From assembly GCA_023440945.1 (NCBI GenBank), contig JAEZRL010000197.1, forward strand, positions 1 to 5,310: a stretch of 5,310 nucleotides of DNA, in the 5' to 3' direction. Made by a program: the position numbers and the translations under genes. This DNA is from Bacteroidota bacterium (lineage in GTDB: Bacteria; Bacteroidota; Bacteroidia; Chitinophagales; Chitinophagaceae). Within the stretch, counting starts at the first letter, position 1. Every line of letters begins with the position of its first letter. Below are positions 5,230 to 5,310 of this stretch, one piece after another. The notes under the pieces are model-generated. The model did no database searches, was not told where the DNA came from, and worked only from the letters and a program-made list of their open reading frames with translations.

Positions 5230-5310
5230 TTACCATCCTCCGCTGGCTCCGCCACCACCGCTGCCTCCGCCACCAAATCCGCCGAAGCCACCACCTCCAC
5301 CGCCGAAACC
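5230..5310 (-). CDS. glycine-rich C-terminus of a probable TPM-domain (YgcG-type) membrane protein, partial
   Basis: On the minus strand the frame is open from the window edge to a TAA at 5230-5232 and gives 26 residues, nearly all Gly with spaced Phe and Ser, ending GGGGSGGGGASGGW. A Gly-rich tail with regular Phe and a final ...ASG(S/G)W is the usual end of TPM-domain (YgcG/DUF477-type) proteins, which have a signal peptide, an extracytoplasmic TPM domain and a membrane helix before the tail. None of those parts lies in the window, so the assignment rests on the tail alone. Other Gly-rich surface or membrane proteins are possible. It converges on cmk. Confidence 0.6.
   Translation of the reverse strand, partial: GFGGGGGGFGGFGGGGSGGGGASGGW

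Noticed and set aside
5230..5310. Gly-codon triplet-like repeat at the right edge as a CRISPR or tandem repeat array
   Set aside because: The repetition is explained by a Gly-rich coding tail on the minus strand that ends in Trp and a stop codon.

Overview
The window looks like ordinary chromosomal sequence from a Bacteroidota bacterium, probably of the Chitinophagaceae type. The signs are moderately low GC with AT-rich spacers, a clear Bacteroidota-type -7 promoter element (TAnnTTTG) in front of cmk, weak or absent Shine-Dalgarno sequences, and protein variants typical of that phylum, such as the cytidylate kinase P-loop GYSSCGKST. The taxon is inferred from sequence style and not from any search.

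Left part (1-1312): the 3' end of an unrecognised plus-strand gene converges with a minus-strand short-chain dehydrogenase/reductase (SDR) gene of the general-stress YghA/YdaD type. A 10-bp hairpin with A and T runs on its two sides sits between them and looks like a shared bidirectional terminator. The SDR gene stops five codons early: just past its TAA the same frame still reads V-V-N-G-stop, the usual family ending.

Middle (1313-3800): a 349-base spacer carries a 14-bp direct repeat and one copy of a two-part repeat. The other copy lies inverted about 2.4 kb away in the next large spacer. Three plus-strand genes follow: a PA2169-family (DUF2383) four-helix-bundle protein closed by a strong hairpin terminator, a soluble protein of unknown function, and an integral-membrane kinase of the dolichol/phytol kinase family.

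Right part (3801-5310): a repeat-bearing spacer, a small coiled-coil protein of unknown function, and cmk (CMP/dCMP kinase) with its own promoter. A convergent minus-strand gene is cut by the window edge; only its glycine-rich tail is seen, and it resembles the end of TPM-domain (YgcG-type) membrane proteins.

How they fit together: the SDR and the PA2169-type protein both belong to families often linked to stress. The membrane kinase family typically uses CTP, which cmk helps to supply, but no tight operon joins them. I see no convincing new defence, mobile or biosynthetic system. The most notable items are the SDR nonsense change with a preserved ghost tail, the two-part dispersed repeat with constant 17-nt spacing, and a possible promoter lying over a terminator hairpin.
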